From: Thiocapsa marina 5811
Lineage (GTDB): Bacteria; Pseudomonadota; Gammaproteobacteria; Chromatiales; Chromatiaceae
Direction of reading: 5' to 3'
Length of the DNA stretch: 64,000 nucleotides
Assembly: GCF_000223985.1 (NCBI RefSeq)
Contig: NZ_AFWV01000006.1
Location: 1 to 64,000 of the forward strand
The position numbers and the translations under genes were made by a program. Each line of letters opens with the position of its first letter. The first letter of the stretch is position 1. Shown here one piece after another: positions 63,586 through 64,000 of this stretch. The notes beneath the pieces are model-generated. The model worked only from the letters and a program-made list of their open reading frames with translations, did no database searches and was not told where the DNA came from.

Positions 63586-64000
63586 ACAGCCAAGAGCAGG
63601 GCTTCTGCGGACTCAGAGTCCTCGTCTCCGGGGCATCATCGGGTATTGGGCGACAAATCGCCCTCGAGCTCATTCAGAAGGGCGCACATACGATATTGCT
63701 CGGCAGACGTAAGGAGAAACTTGAGGAAACCGCGCAGCTTTCCTGCGCCCCGGATCGCGCGGAAGTATGCGTGCTCGATCTGACTCGATTGGAGGATATC
63801 GGGCCAGCCATCGGAGATCTGGCGGGGCGATTGGGGCGGCTCTATGGGCTTTGCCATTGTGCCGGCGTTGTGCAAACGCTGCCGCTCGCTGCGAGCAAGC
63901 CCGAGCGGGTTCGAGCAATGCTAGACCTCAATTTCATGGCCGGCTTGGAGCTCGCACGGGCGATCACACGGCGAGACATTCTTTCAGAGACCGGCGGGAG
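63582..64000 (+). CDS. Short-chain dehydrogenase/reductase, cut by window end
   Basis: Only the first 139 codons are visible. The Rossmann nucleotide site is VLVSGASSGIGRQIALELIQ (about residues 14-33) with the TGxxxGxG-type loop as SGASSGIG. GRRKEKLEETA sets cofactor preference, probably NADP(H). LYGLCHCAGVVQTLPL corresponds to the NNAG strand, in unusual CHCAG form, and MLDLNFMAGLELARAI follows. The catalytic YxxxK lies beyond the edge. ATG 63582 overlaps the KAS III stop by ATGA, so it likely reduces the beta-ketoacyl product of that enzyme, like FabG. Confidence 0.87.
   Translation, partial: MNSQEQGFCGLRVLVSGASSGIGRQIALELIQKGAHTILLGRRKEKLEETAQLSCAPDRAEVCVLDLTRLEDIGPAIGDLAGRLGRLYGLCHCAGVVQTLPLAASKPERVRAMLDLNFMAGLELARAITRRDILSETGG

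Noticed and set aside
1-64000. CRISPR array
   Set aside because: The only regularly spaced repeats are the 23-bp IS21 end repeats, which have no spacers.
1-64000. tRNA or rRNA genes, including tRNA-flanked integration site
   Set aside because: No cloverleaf-like sequence with GTTCAATTC-type T-loop or rRNA segment was noticed in the non-coding gaps.

Overview
The window looks like an accessory region of a high-GC gammaproteobacterium. Gene content and the style of its insertion sequences would suit a purple sulfur bacterium (Chromatiaceae), but I infer this from family knowledge and have no marker gene to prove it. No tRNA, rRNA or CRISPR array was seen. Almost everything concerns cell-surface polysaccharide, a hybrid polyketide/peptide assembly line, or mobile DNA.

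Layout. 1-10.7 kb: a sulfotransferase gene; an IS with a DUF6399-type transposase (1321-5841, inverted ends and 8-bp target duplication visible) that was itself split by a complete IS21-family element (2546-5189, 6-bp duplication); transposase debris; a secreted glycosidase-like protein; a second sulfotransferase; and a dead IS4-type transposase. 11.3-13.1 kb: a broken IS1380-type transposase. 13.1-19.4 kb: a polysaccharide polymerisation and export block on the minus strand (short Wza-like protein, outer-membrane barrel, Wzz-like chain-length protein, tyrosine-kinase-like ATPase, Wzy-like polymerase). 20.3-25.9 kb: three more sulfotransferases and a GT4 glycosyltransferase. 25.9-30 kb: a complete IS1595-type element with a passenger gene, beside a decayed DDE transposase. 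30.2-32.1 kb: a secreted BNR / dockerin-like / Fn3 protein.

32.5-52 kb: a minus-strand biosynthetic cluster. In transcription order it has a JmjC-like hydroxylase, a free-standing A-PCP, a KS-AT-ACP-aminotransferase megasynthase, a C-A-PCP NRPS (pocket residues suggest glycine), a docking-C-A(vestigial)-PCP protein with a damaged condensation motif, two alpha/beta hydrolases of the kind seen with exosortase loci (GxRxG and GxCxG in place of GxSxG), a phosphopantetheinyl transferase and a GT2. No thioesterase domain is present.

52.9-64 kb: a nucleotidyltransferase-like protein, a FemAB/GNAT acyltransferase, a Wzt/Wzm ABC exporter with a carbohydrate-recognition domain, three GT2 enzymes (two sharing an unusual N-terminal domain), and at the right edge a KAS III-like condensing enzyme coupled to an SDR cut by the window end.

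Working model (inference): the locus makes an exported, probably sulfated surface glycan, and the PKS-NRPS line makes a small beta-amino-acyl-glycine-type group that either decorates that glycan or is glycosylated and exported with it. Five sulfotransferases, the carrier-protein activating enzyme and the exosortase-type hydrolases within one region are the basis for this idea.
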